Positions 1 to 6,636 of a stretch of DNA of 12,671 bases are shown here, piece after piece. A program made the position numbers and the translations under genes. The first letter of the stretch is position 1, and every line of letters starts with the position of its first letter. The notes under the pieces are model-generated. The model saw only the letters and a list, made by a program, of their open reading frames with translations. It was not told the DNA's origin and searched no databases. Source of the DNA: Methanosalsum sp. (GTDB taxonomy: Archaea > Halobacteriota > Methanosarcinia > Methanosarcinales > Methanosarcinaceae); NCBI GenBank assembly GCA_007127385.1, contig SKZM01000008.1:1-12671 (forward strand). Reading direction: 5' to 3'.

Positions 1-11
1 TCGGGTAAACC

Positions 12-20
12 TTATATAAA
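12..20 (+). promoter_or_regulatory. TATA-like element, possible promoter of the zinc-ribbon gene
   Basis: TTATATAAA is a good archaeal TATA box. A start site about 25 bases downstream would give a leader of roughly 85-90 bases before the ATG at 130. The element also reads well on the minus strand, so it could serve a gene to the left of the window. Other AT-rich candidates at 91-111 lie too close to the ribosome binding site at 121. Confidence 0.35.
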
Positions 21-46
21 TCTGAAGAGTAAATGATGATTAATTG

Positions 47-74
47 CCCTATTGATGTAGTGATGAAAATAGGG
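47..74. repeat. Inverted repeat in the leader of the zinc-ribbon gene
   Basis: CCCTATT (47-53) and AATAGGG (68-74) are perfect 7-base inverted arms with a 14-base loop. The repeat lies between the TATA-like element and the ATG at 130. If the promoter at 12-20 is used it would form a hairpin in the leader RNA. It could instead be a protein-binding site or the end of an upstream gene's transcript. No T-tract follows. Confidence 0.35.
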
Positions 75-129
75 TTCTACAGATTGTCCTATGTAATAAT
101 TTCTTATAATACTGGAATTCGGTGACTTC

Positions 130-552
130 ATGCCCCATAAATGTACCAGATGTGAGCATATATTTGATGACGGGGCTGCCGCGATATTGAATGGCTGCCC
201 AAATTGTGGATGGAATAAATTTCTCTATGTTCAGAATGAGACTCGAAAAGACAACACAGAGGATCTATCGAAAAAAATAGATACCAAAGGTGATCAGCAA
301 TCAACTCCAGCTGAAAGATTTATCAATGAAGTGGATCAGATGCTGGGAGTTGATATTACAAAAAGAAACGTTTCTTATGAAATGGAAGGAGAAAAGGTTG
401 AATCTGTAAAAATCCTGGGTCCCGGTTCCTATGAACTTAACCTGGATTCTCTTCTAAACAGAAAAGAGATAATCATGGCCATAAAGGAAGATGGCAGTTA
501 CGCACTTCATTTACCTTCTGTGTTCGATGAGAAAAAAAAGAAAAAGAAATAA
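130..552 (+). CDS. Archaeal zinc-ribbon protein (DUF2072/COG3364 type)
   Basis: This 140-residue protein opens with a zinc ribbon in which C5, C8, C23 and C26 form two CxxC knuckles. A polar, low-complexity linker of about residues 35-60 follows. The conserved C-terminal part contains ILGPGSYELNLDSLL (about 95-109), a stretch I recognise from archaeal proteins annotated only as zinc-ribbon containing (DUF2072/COG3364; some databases use the name OapC). The protein ends in a run of lysines that may be disordered or contact nucleic acid. GGTGA at 121-125 lies four bases before the ATG, the same spacing as for MC1, which supports this start. No catalytic residues are evident. An RNA- or DNA-associated role is inferred from the ribbon and the basic tail. 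The family assignment is from memory of the motif. Confidence 0.8.
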   Translation: MPHKCTRCEHIFDDGAAAILNGCPNCGWNKFLYVQNETRKDNTEDLSKKIDTKGDQQSTPAERFINEVDQMLGVDITKRNVSYEMEGEKVESVKILGPGSYELNLDSLLNRKEIIMAIKEDGSYALHLPSVFDEKKKKKK

Positions 553-561
553 GTATTTCTT
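544..561 (+). terminator. AT-rich hairpin over the stop codon of the zinc-ribbon gene
   Basis: AAGAAATA (544-551) and TATTTCTT (554-561) are perfect inverted arms that include the TAA stop at 550-552. The loop is very small, so a shorter stem is likely. It could aid termination, but such AT-rich symmetry arises easily by chance in lysine-codon runs. Confidence 0.3.
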
Positions 562-603
562 GACGATGTTTTGGTTTTCAGCATGTTATCAATCATTTTC
601 AGG

Positions 604-616
604 AATATAATATTCA
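604..616 (+). promoter_or_regulatory. TATA-like element upstream of the DUF1624 gene
   Basis: AATATAATATTC resembles an archaeal TATA box. Transcription would begin near 635, giving a leader of about 75 bases to the ATG at 713. A second AT-rich candidate, around 641-660, would give a shorter leader. Which one is used cannot be settled from sequence. Confidence 0.35.
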
Positions 617-712
617 GATTTCAAGAGATTTGATTCATACTATTTATGGTACTATTTATTTTTGGATTATCGCTGTTCTATTTTGTATATAACTCTGGCA
701 TGGGCTTTAGTC

Positions 713-1477
713 ATGGTTTCTTCTCTGGAAAAAAGATTCTGGGAAATTGATTTTTTAAGAGGACTTGCAGTTTTGATGATGATAATATTTCATCTTCTGT
801 ATGACCTGAACTATTTCGGAAACTATGACCTCAATCTCAGATCCGGTTTCTGGATGTATTTTGGACGCTTTACAGCACTTATTTTTATTTTCCTTGTGGG
901 AGTATCCCTTACACTCAGCTTTTCAAGATCAATTGCAAAAAACAGGTCACAGAGTGAAATCATATTGAAAAATATTAAAAGGGGGGTTAAGATCTTCTCA
1001 TGGGGAATGGTCATCACTGTAATAACTTTTATACTCCTGCCTGAAGGTGTGATATATTTTGGTATCCTGCATTTTATTGGACTGTCAATTATTCTCTCAT
1101 ATCCTTTTTTGAGGCTGGGTTACGCAAATATATTTGCCGGATTTGCCTTTGTTCTGGCAGCTATCCATATAAATCCCATTAATGTGGATAATCTCTGGCT
1201 ACTCTGGCTAGGGATGGCTCCACAGGGTTTATATTCATTTGATTATTTCCCTCTGCTCCCATGGTTTGGGGTTATCCTATTTGGAATATTTACAGGTAAC
1301 ATGTTCTATCATGGTTATTCCCGGATTGCGTATCTACCGGATCTTACAGGAAATGGTGCAGTGAGATTATTCTGTATGATCGGACAGCATTCACTTCTAA
1401 TTTATCTAATACACCAACCTGTTCTGATCCTATTGCTTTATATTACTGGCATTGCAGACCTTTCAATTCTTCAATAA
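713..1477 (+). CDS. DUF1624 / heparan-alpha-glucosaminide N-acetyltransferase-like membrane protein
   Basis: This is a multi-pass membrane protein of 254 residues with about seven hydrophobic segments. It carries the hallmarks of the DUF1624 (HGSNAT catalytic-like) family: RFWEIDFLRG at the N-terminus (8-17), a His in the first membrane segment (H27, FHLLYDLNYFG), GILHFIG (117-123), DYFPLLPWFG (177-186) and GQHSLLIYLIHQP (224-236). Related acyltransferases move acyl groups across a membrane onto sugars or other acceptors; the substrate here is unknown. I chose the ATG at 713 because it leaves a short tail before the conserved RFWEIDFLRG. A TTG at 662 would add 17 residues. No strong ribosome binding site is visible for either. 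It converges on dinB with only 7 bases between the two genes. Confidence 0.82.
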   Translation: MVSSLEKRFWEIDFLRGLAVLMMIIFHLLYDLNYFGNYDLNLRSGFWMYFGRFTALIFIFLVGVSLTLSFSRSIAKNRSQSEIILKNIKRGVKIFSWGMVITVITFILLPEGVIYFGILHFIGLSIILSYPFLRLGYANIFAGFAFVLAAIHINPINVDNLWLLWLGMAPQGLYSFDYFPLLPWFGVILFGIFTGNMFYHGYSRIAYLPDLTGNGAVRLFCMIGQHSLLIYLIHQPVLILLLYITGIADLSILQ

Positions 1478-1481
1478 ATTA

Positions 1482-1504
1482 TGATCATGCAAAATCCGTG
1501 ATCA
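1482..1504. terminator. Hairpin at the DUF1624/dinB convergent junction
   Basis: TGATCA (1482-1487) and TGATCA (1499-1504) pair, and a G-T and a G-C pair extend the stem to about 8 base pairs with a 7-base loop. The left arm contains the dinB stop codon (1485-1487, minus strand). The hairpin can form in both transcripts, so it may act as a two-way terminator or 3' end stabiliser. No long T-tract is seen. Confidence 0.4.
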
Positions 1505-2570
1505 GAGTCTGCTTTTTATCAATCTTCTCCAGTTTGGATATACCTATTCCCACGAGGCGGAACTTCTCCTGGCCTATGAACTCCTGTATGAGATTTTTCG
1601 AATGCCGTTTAATTATTTCCATTTCTTCTGCGGGACATTTTAGTGTATTTGATCTGGTATATGTTCTAAAGTCACTGAAACGAACTTTCAGGGTAATGGT
1701 CCTGAATCGAAAATTGTTTATCTTCATTGTTCTGTAAACTTCCTCACAAAGGGACATCAATACAGATTCTACGAGTCTGTAGTCAGCAGTATCTTCTTCA
1801 AAGGTATCTTCCTTACTGATAGATTTTGATTCTCTATGCTGCTTAATTTCTCCATGATCTACACCATTTGCTATCTGTTTCATGAAGATTCCACTTTTTC
1901 CGAATCTGCTAATCAATGCCTGCACATCATATTCTGCCAGCTGACCTACTGTACATATGTTCATTTCTCGAAGCATCTGCTCGGTTTTCTTTCCAATCCC
2001 AGGAATTTTTGAAACCGGCATCGAAGCCAGAAACTCTTTCACCTTATCCGGTGGGACGACTGTCAGGCCATCAGGCTTGTTATAATCAGAAGCGATCTTT
2101 GCAACTTTTTTCCCAGGGGCAATTCCTATGGAGCAGGTGAGTCCCTCTGCTCTGAAAATCTCTTCCTTGATCTGTTCTGCAAGAATGTAAGCATGGTTGT
2201 AATCAGTTACCTTTTTTCCCATGTCAAGGTAGGCTTCATCTACGCTTACCTGTTCAAATCTTTCTGTAAACCTTCGAAGTATGGTCATTATTCGATTTGA
2301 TGTCTTTTTGTAGAGTGCAGAGTTTACAGGCAGATACACAGCATCTGGACAGAGACGGTAGGCTTTTGATATGGGCATTGCTGAATGTATTCCGTATCTT
2401 CTCGCTTCGTAGGAACAGGTGCTTACAACACCTCTGCCGGAACCTCTTTTGGGATCTGATCCGATCACAACAGGCAATCCTTTAAGATCAGGTCTCCGGC
2501 TGATTTCTACTGATGCAAAAAAACTGTCCATATCTATATGAAACTTGATACTATCAGGAAAAGGATTCAT
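1485..2570 (-). CDS. dinB: DNA polymerase IV (Y family, translesion)
   Basis: This is a complete 361-residue Y-family polymerase, a usual length, which copies past damaged template bases with low fidelity. The metal-binding acidic residues are D13 in HIDMDSFFASVE and D111-E112 in SVDEAYLDM. F18 sits at the steric-gate position that excludes ribonucleotides. A helix-hairpin-helix in the thumb (KIPGIGKKTEQML, about 193-205) and a little-finger domain follow. The last residues, QTLITDFA (354-361), resemble a PCNA-binding PIP box (Q-x-x-aliphatic-x-x-aromatic), as expected for an archaeal Dbh/Dpo4-type enzyme tethered to the clamp. The start is the ATG at 2570-2568 with AAAGG seven bases upstream. 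The gene stands alone on this strand, between a convergent membrane-protein gene and a divergent one. Confidence 0.96.
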   Translation of the reverse strand: MNPFPDSIKFHIDMDSFFASVEISRRPDLKGLPVVIGSDPKRGSGRGVVSTCSYEARRYGIHSAMPISKAYRLCPDAVYLPVNSALYKKTSNRIMTILRRFTERFEQVSVDEAYLDMGKKVTDYNHAYILAEQIKEEIFRAEGLTCSIGIAPGKKVAKIASDYNKPDGLTVVPPDKVKEFLASMPVSKIPGIGKKTEQMLREMNICTVGQLAEYDVQALISRFGKSGIFMKQIANGVDHGEIKQHRESKSISKEDTFEEDTADYRLVESVLMSLCEEVYRTMKINNFRFRTITLKVRFSDFRTYTRSNTLKCPAEEMEIIKRHSKNLIQEFIGQEKFRLVGIGISKLEKIDKKQTLITDFA

Positions 2571-2636
2571 ATTTTAGCCTTTTATTGTCGCTTCTTTGAT
2601 ACCGCTGGTCAATCTGTCAGAGATCCTCTGTATAAT

Positions 2637-2650
2637 CTGATATATGTGAT
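2637..2650 (-). promoter_or_regulatory. Candidate dinB TATA box
   Basis: Read on the minus strand, CACATATATCAG is TATA-like. A start near 2615 would leave a leader of about 45 bases. No SOS-like operator was recognised, and archaea lack LexA. Confidence 0.3.
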
Positions 2651-2678
2651 TTGCTTCATAATCCGATCATCATCGAAT

Positions 2679-2692
2679 AAAATATATATTTT
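2679..2692 (+). promoter_or_regulatory. TATA box of the small membrane protein gene
   Basis: AAAATATATATTTT is a perfect palindrome and a strong TATA-type sequence. Its centre is about 29 bases before the ATG at 2715, so the transcript would be leaderless or nearly so. Being palindromic, it could also help fire the divergent dinB gene. Confidence 0.45.
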
Positions 2693-2714
2693 CAGTTTAT
2701 AGCAGGTCTATTAT

Positions 2715-3026
2715 ATGTATATCTATATTGCATTAGCAGCCTATTTGGTAGTTCTCTTTCTGACACTTCGCGATATCCGCATCTATAAGCGTACGGGTTT
2801 TCAATCATACCGTAAAGGTGCAATGAAAGGAATTGGGGCATCGTTTATAGTGCTGGTCGGAGCCATAATTTCTCTTCTCAATCCAAATATCGGACTTTTA
2901 CTGGTTCTTATTGGTCTTTTCCTAAATAAGAAAGGAGTTCGTGAAAAAGTTTTTGAGGATGCAAAGACACTTGACCGGTTTCTTGGGAAAACTGATTATA
3001 AAAAGGAGAACTGGAACAAAGATTGA
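2715..3026 (+). CDS. Small membrane protein of unknown function
   Basis: I do not recognise this 103-residue protein beyond its topology. It has a hydrophobic segment at residues 2-18, a short basic stretch (RDIRIYKRTGFQSYRKG), two more hydrophobic segments at about 41-58 and 60-71 with a tight turn at NPN, and a charged C-terminal tail of about 30 residues. The abundance of Arg/Lys after segment 1 suggests that loop is cytoplasmic. The ATG at 2715 lies 29 bases from a strong TATA element, so translation may be leaderless; a weak AGGT lies at 2704-2707. It is co-directional with rps17e but separated by 120 bases that hold another candidate promoter, so operon membership is uncertain. No catalytic motif is apparent. 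Confidence 0.75.
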   Translation: MYIYIALAAYLVVLFLTLRDIRIYKRTGFQSYRKGAMKGIGASFIVLVGAIISLLNPNIGLLLVLIGLFLNKKGVREKVFEDAKTLDRFLGKTDYKKENWNKD

Positions 3027-3095
3027 GTATATCAATCCAAAAGTTATAAATGCAAAGTTTCTCATTAACCGTTTGTTAGATTATTATAGTAACAA

Positions 3096-3107
3096 CTATT
3101 ATATTTT
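3096..3107 (+). promoter_or_regulatory. Candidate promoter of the rps17e-dapA-dapB operon
   Basis: CTATTATATTTT is TATA-like. A start near 3127 would leave a leader of about 20 bases that includes the GGAGAT ribosome binding site (3133-3138). Another TATA-like element lies at 3045-3052, so this choice is an inference from spacing. Confidence 0.4.
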
Positions 3108-3146
3108 GATAAGATGTAATAAGAATCAATACGGAGATACATAACT

Positions 3147-3335
3147 ATGGGAAATATAAGACAATCAAATATTAAGAACATAGCACGCCTTCTGATTGAA
3201 GATCACTCTGATGTGTTTTCTTCAGACTTTGATGCGAACAAACACCTTGTGACCAAGTACACTACAATTGAAAGCAAGACGATCAGAAACAGAGTTGCAG
3301 GCTATGTTACCCGAAAGGTAGCAAGAAGTCAGTGA
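3147..3335 (+). CDS. rps17e: 30S ribosomal protein S17e
   Basis: This 62-residue basic protein matches the archaeal/eukaryotic S17e family in length and pattern: [18 protein letters not shown] at the N-terminus, a central [11 protein letters not shown] segment and a conserved [14 protein letters not shown] helix at about residues 44-57. It is a small-subunit ribosomal component with no bacterial counterpart, which by itself marks the window as archaeal. GGAGAT at 3133-3138 lies eight bases before the ATG. The dapA start follows 22 bases after the stop, with its own ribosome binding site and no evident terminator between, so rps17e, dapA and dapB very probably share a transcript. Confidence 0.96.
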   Translation: MGNIRQSNIKNIARLLIEDHSDVFSSDFDANKHLVTKYTTIESKTIRNRVAGYVTRKVARSQ

Positions 3336-3357
3336 TTTGATATAAAGAAGGGATAAT

Positions 3358-4233
3358 ATGTTCAAAGGCGTCATGCCAGCACTTGTAACACCTTTTGATC
3401 ATGATGGTTCTATAGACCGAGATGGTTATAGGGAAAATGTACGCTATGTAGAAGAAGGTGGAGTTACAGGTGTTGTAACATGTGGAACAACCGGTGAATC
3501 AGCAACATTATCTACTGCTGAACATAAGGAACTGATCGACCTGACAGTGGAATGTTCAAATGTCCCGGTAATTGCGGGCACAGGTTCTAACAATACAGCA
3601 GAGGCAGTGGAACTTACAGCATATGCTAAGGATGCCGGAGCAGCTGGTTCTCTTCTTATTTCACCTTATTATAACAAACCTAATAATCAGGGACTTATCA
3701 AGCATTTCACAAAGATATCCGAGTCTGTAAATTTTCCTCTAATACTTTATAATGTTCCTTCAAGAACAGGCCAGGATATGCCTCTTGAGGTTATACTTGA
3801 ACTTGCAAAACTGGATAATATTGTCGGGATAAAGGATGCAAGTGGTGATTTTGATAAGATATATCAGATCATTGAAAATACAGGGGATGAGGATTTCCTG
3901 GTCTATTCAGGAGAGGATGCCCTTACATTCCCCATGCTTACAGTTGGTGGCAGTGGCGTAATATCTGTTGCAGCAAACGTGGTTCCTTCCAGAATGGTTC
4001 GGATGTATGATGCTGCAATGAGTAATGATATTGTTACTGCCAGAAAGATACATTATGAAATCTTACCTCTGATACGTGCTCTTTTCCTGGAAACCAATCC
4101 AATCCCGGTAAAAAGGGCGATGGAGTTGATCGGAAAGGCAGGGGGAGCCCTAAGATTACCCCTATCATCCCTGAGTCAGGAAAATGATCAGATACTGAAA
4201 GATTCACTTGAAAAACTGGGTGTTCTTGTATGA
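3358..4233 (+). CDS. dapA: 4-hydroxy-tetrahydrodipicolinate synthase
   Basis: DapA condenses pyruvate with aspartate semialdehyde in the first committed step of diaminopimelate/lysine synthesis. The 291-residue length is typical of this TIM-barrel family. Landmarks are GTTGES (43-48) for substrate carboxylate binding, SPYYNKP (102-108) supplying a catalytic-triad tyrosine, LYNVPSRTG (130-138) with the catalytic Y131 and substrate-binding R136, and the Schiff-base lysine K159 in GIKDASGD. All expected active-site residues are present, so a working synthase is more likely than a related aldolase. AAGGG (3349-3353) precedes the ATG. The gene follows rps17e and overlaps dapB by four bases (ATGA), which supports translational coupling and the DapA assignment. 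Confidence 0.97.
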   Translation: MFKGVMPALVTPFDHDGSIDRDGYRENVRYVEEGGVTGVVTCGTTGESATLSTAEHKELIDLTVECSNVPVIAGTGSNNTAEAVELTAYAKDAGAAGSLLISPYYNKPNNQGLIKHFTKISESVNFPLILYNVPSRTGQDMPLEVILELAKLDNIVGIKDASGDFDKIYQIIENTGDEDFLVYSGEDALTFPMLTVGGSGVISVAANVVPSRMVRMYDAAMSNDIVTARKIHYEILPLIRALFLETNPIPVKRAMELIGKAGGALRLPLSSLSQENDQILKDSLEKLGVLV

Positions 4234-5021
4234 TAAAAGTAGCAGTTACCGGAGCTTCCGGAAGAATGGGCGGACTCATCATTGGAAATATTATAAATTC
4301 TGATAATTTGGAGCTATCAGCTGCATTTGATATCTCGAATATAGGAATGGATGTAGGAGAGGTTGTGCATGCTAAGGCACAGGGAGTTAAGATATCTCCT
4401 GCAGAGGATATGAAAGATATACTTATCAGCTCAGGAACTGATGTGCTGATTGATTTTACAATTGCTGATGCCACATTTGAAAATGCTCCTATTGCAGCAG
4501 AGTGTGGTGTGAACATGGTGATCGGTACAACCGGATTTACCAGTCAACAGAGGGATGTGATTGATGCTTCAATAAGGGATAATAATGTGGCTGCTGTCAT
4601 ATCCCCTAATTATGCAGTTGGTGTGAATGTCTTTTTCAAGATCGTTAAAGAGGCTGCAAAATATCTTACAGACTATGATGTGGAAATAATTGAAGCGCAT
4701 CATAATCAGAAAAAGGATGCCCCAAGTGGAACTGCTATGGGGGCAGCTGAAGTTATCAATGAGGCCATGAACAACAGGGAATATGTTTTCGGAAGGCAGG
4801 GTCATGCTCCCAGAGGCAAGGAGATAGGAATCCATGCAGTAAGGGGTGGAGATATTGTAGGTGATCATACTGTTCTTTTTGCAGGAGCAGGTGAGAGGAT
4901 AGAAATAAAACACCAGGCACATTCAAGGCAGGCGTTTGCAGCAGGTGCAGTAAAGGCTGCGGAATGGGTAAGTTCAGTCGATCCCGGTATATATGGTATG
5001 GATGACATACTTGGGTTCTGA
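4230..5021 (+). CDS. dapB: 4-hydroxy-tetrahydrodipicolinate reductase
   Basis: DapB reduces the DapA product to tetrahydrodipicolinate with NAD(P)H. The 263-residue protein has an N-terminal Rossmann fold with VTGASGRMG (6-14; nucleotide-binding glycines G8, G11, G14), a GTTGF motif (99-103), and the substrate-domain signature EAHHNQKKDAPSGTA (155-169), where H157/H158 and K161 align with the catalytic His and Lys of the bacterial enzyme. The ATG at 4230 overlaps the dapA stop as ATGA, so ribosomes probably reinitiate from dapA. No later lysine-pathway genes are present; the next gene is convergent, so the operon ends here. Confidence 0.97.
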   Translation: MIKVAVTGASGRMGGLIIGNIINSDNLELSAAFDISNIGMDVGEVVHAKAQGVKISPAEDMKDILISSGTDVLIDFTIADATFENAPIAAECGVNMVIGTTGFTSQQRDVIDASIRDNNVAAVISPNYAVGVNVFFKIVKEAAKYLTDYDVEIIEAHHNQKKDAPSGTAMGAAEVINEAMNNREYVFGRQGHAPRGKEIGIHAVRGGDIVGDHTVLFAGAGERIEIKHQAHSRQAFAAGAVKAAEWVSSVDPGIYGMDDILGF

Positions 5022-5040
5022 GATCATCTGATTTCAGAAC
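5015..5040. terminator. Strong hairpin at the dapB/pyrI convergent junction
   Basis: GTTCTGA (5015-5021) pairs perfectly with TCAGAAC (5034-5040). The stem continues through a G-T pair and ATC/GAT to a loop of four bases or fewer. The dapB stop TGA (5019-5021) is inside the stem. AT-rich sequence with short T-runs follows on the plus strand. It could end transcription from both sides. Confidence 0.55.
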
Positions 5041-5053
5041 TTATAATATTATT

Positions 5054-5536
5054 TCAGAGTAGATGGTCTGCAATATTCTTTTCTATGGTTTTCTCACAGT
5101 ATTTGCATCGCAGCATTATTTTTCCGCATCTGTTATTAACTTCAAATCTTGAGGTAATTGGCTCATTGCTGTTTGATATGCAGTTTGGATTGATGCACCG
5201 TACAAAACCTGTAAGAAAATTCGGTATTTTCACCCTTTTTTTCCGGATGACCTTAAAGTCCCGTATGATATTGATAGTAGCATCAGGTGCTATCAGGGCT
5301 ATCTTATCAACTTCCTGGCTCTTGAGTTCACGCCCTTCGATCTTAACAACATCTTTTCTCTCCTCAGCTCCTGGAGCATTGATAAGTATGCTGACAATAC
5401 CTTCGGAAGTTCCCGGTATTTTAAGTATTTTCAGTACGTTTAAGGCCTGACCTGCTGTAATGTGATCAATAACAGTCCCGTTCTCAATAGGCTGTACTCT
5501 GAGCTCATACTTGCTTTCATTGCTGGCTTTATTCAT
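5054..5536 (-). CDS. pyrI: Aspartate carbamoyltransferase regulatory chain
   Basis: PyrI is the allosteric chain of the aspartate carbamoyltransferase holoenzyme. It binds CTP/ATP in its N-terminal domain and contacts the catalytic trimers through a zinc domain. The 160-residue protein has the family core ENGTVIDHITAGQALNVL (18-35), which forms the nucleotide-binding region, and four zinc-ligand cysteines, C114, C119, C144 and C147 (CX4C then CX2C). The family usually has about 153 residues; the excess is a short N-terminal extension. Its ATG directly abuts the pyrB stop codon, and a GGGAGG motif inside the end of pyrB serves as ribosome binding site, so the two chains are translationally linked. 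Feedback inhibition by CTP is expected from the family. Confidence 0.97.
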   Translation of the reverse strand: MNKASNESKYELRVQPIENGTVIDHITAGQALNVLKILKIPGTSEGIVSILINAPGAEERKDVVKIEGRELKSQEVDKIALIAPDATINIIRDFKVIRKKRVKIPNFLTGFVRCINPNCISNSNEPITSRFEVNNRCGKIMLRCKYCEKTIEKNIADHLL

Positions 5537-6463
5537 TCACGGTTCCCTCCCCATTACAAGAGACAGCAGAGCCATTCTCACAGGAACTCCGTAAAATGAT
5601 TGCCTGAAATAACTGGCATGGGATGTTTCGTCTATCTGCGGGTCAATTTCATTTATTCTGGGTAAAGGATGCATTATTTTAAGTCCCTCTTTTGCTTCAT
5701 CAAGAAGCTGTGGAACTATTTTTAGGGATGCTGCCACTTTCTGATATTCTGTTGGATCCGGGAAGCGTTCTTTCTGTATTCGTGTAGCATACAGCACATC
5801 AATATCAGATATTACTTCCTCCATTGAAGATGTCTGGTAAACATTTATGTTGTGGCTTCTGAGATCTTCTATTATTTCTTCAGGCATTCGAAGACTTTCT
5901 GGTGATACCAGGGTAATATCTGCACCATAGAGCGAAAGTGCATAGCAGAGTGAATGTGCAGTCCTTCCATACTTGAGATCTCCTGCAATTGCTATTTTTA
6001 TTCTCTCCAGATGACTTTCCCGGCGGATGGTATAAAGATCCAGCAGGGTTTGTGTTGGGTGCTGTCCTGCACCATCTCCGGCATTGATCACAGGGACCGA
6101 TGAATATTCTGCTGCCATTCGTGCGGACCCTTCTTTGGGATGTCGCAACACAATTGCATCTGCATAGCCATCTATTACACGGATAGTATCAGCAAGAGTT
6201 TCACCTTTTGAAATTGAACTTGCTTCTACAGATCCCATATTGAGCACGCTGCCACCTGCCCGGACCATTGCAGATTCAAAGGACATCCTGGTTCTGGTAC
6301 TTGGTTCAAAAAAAAGAAGTGATAATACAAGTCCTTGAAGAATATCTGACCTTTCCTTACCCCTTGCCACAGGTTCAAGCTTCTCGGCAGTATCCAGGAT
6401 GTGATCGATCATATCGCGTGAAAAATCCTTCATTGATATGATGTCCATATTAGTGAATTTCAT
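5537..6463 (-). CDS. pyrB: Aspartate carbamoyltransferase catalytic chain
   Basis: PyrB joins carbamoyl phosphate to aspartate, the committed step of pyrimidine synthesis. The 308-residue length is typical. The carbamoyl-phosphate site STRTR (55-59), the loop lysine K86 in SKGET, RHP (107-109), HPTQT (135-139), YGRT (165-168), R228 in ATRIQ and HPLPR (265-269) are all present, so both substrate sites look intact. I kept the first ATG at 6463. It has no ribosome binding site, but a TATA-like element lies 26 or more bases upstream, as in leaderless archaeal transcripts. A second Met at codon 6 is possible. pyrI follows with no gap. The gene diverges from the hexulose-phosphate synthase fusion. 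Confidence 0.98.
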   Translation of the reverse strand: MKFTNMDIISMKDFSRDMIDHILDTAEKLEPVARGKERSDILQGLVLSLLFFEPSTRTRMSFESAMVRAGGSVLNMGSVEASSISKGETLADTIRVIDGYADAIVLRHPKEGSARMAAEYSSVPVINAGDGAGQHPTQTLLDLYTIRRESHLERIKIAIAGDLKYGRTAHSLCYALSLYGADITLVSPESLRMPEEIIEDLRSHNINVYQTSSMEEVISDIDVLYATRIQKERFPDPTEYQKVAASLKIVPQLLDEAKEGLKIMHPLPRINEIDPQIDETSHASYFRQSFYGVPVRMALLSLVMGREP

Positions 6464-6488
6464 TTAGAGAATGAAAGAATTACATGGA

Positions 6489-6500
6489 ATATAATATTTA
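6489..6500 (-). promoter_or_regulatory. pyrB promoter (TATA box), leaderless spacing
   Basis: On the minus strand TAAATATTATATT ends 25 bases before the pyrB ATG at 6463, so transcription should begin at or next to the start codon. This fits the absence of a ribosome binding site for pyrB. Another strong TATA-like sequence at 6523-6530 would instead give a leader of about 35 bases. Confidence 0.5.
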
Positions 6501-6522
6501 CTATGGTATATTACAGAATACC

Positions 6523-6531
6523 TTATATATT
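6523..6531 (+). promoter_or_regulatory. TATA-like element in the divergent pyrB/hexulose-phosphate synthase region
   Basis: TTATATATT is the strongest TATA-type sequence in the 170-base divergent region. On the plus strand it would start RNA near 6553, giving a leader of about 80 bases before the fusion gene. A weaker element at 6561-6568 would give a leader of about 40 bases. The symmetry allows use in either direction. Confidence 0.4.
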
Positions 6532-6623
6532 ATTCCGGCACACTGAAAAAACATTCATTTACTTAAATGATAATGATTTTTATGAAGAAGAACATGATCT
6601 TGAACTGTATTTAAAATATGTGA

Positions 6624-6636
6624 AGGTGATCCTATC
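6624..6636 (+). promoter_or_regulatory. Ribosome binding site pointing to an ATC start codon
   Basis: AGGTGATCC (6624-6632) is fully complementary to the usual archaeal 16S 3' end (GGAUCACCUCCU). GGTGA at 6625-6629 is followed by four bases and then ATC at 6634. In this window GGTGA is also followed by four bases and then ATG in the zinc-ribbon gene (121-130) and in MC1. The triplet in the start position is therefore ATC, not ATG, GTG or TTG. Confidence 0.6.

Noticed and set aside
646..750. Small hydrophobic frame of 34 codons starting at ATG 646
   Set aside because: It overlaps the DUF1624 start in another frame, has no ribosome binding site, and its composition simply reflects T-rich DNA.
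4034..4516. 160-codon minus-strand frame across dapA/dapB
   Set aside because: It is antisense to two clear enzyme genes and has no recognisable motif or start signal.
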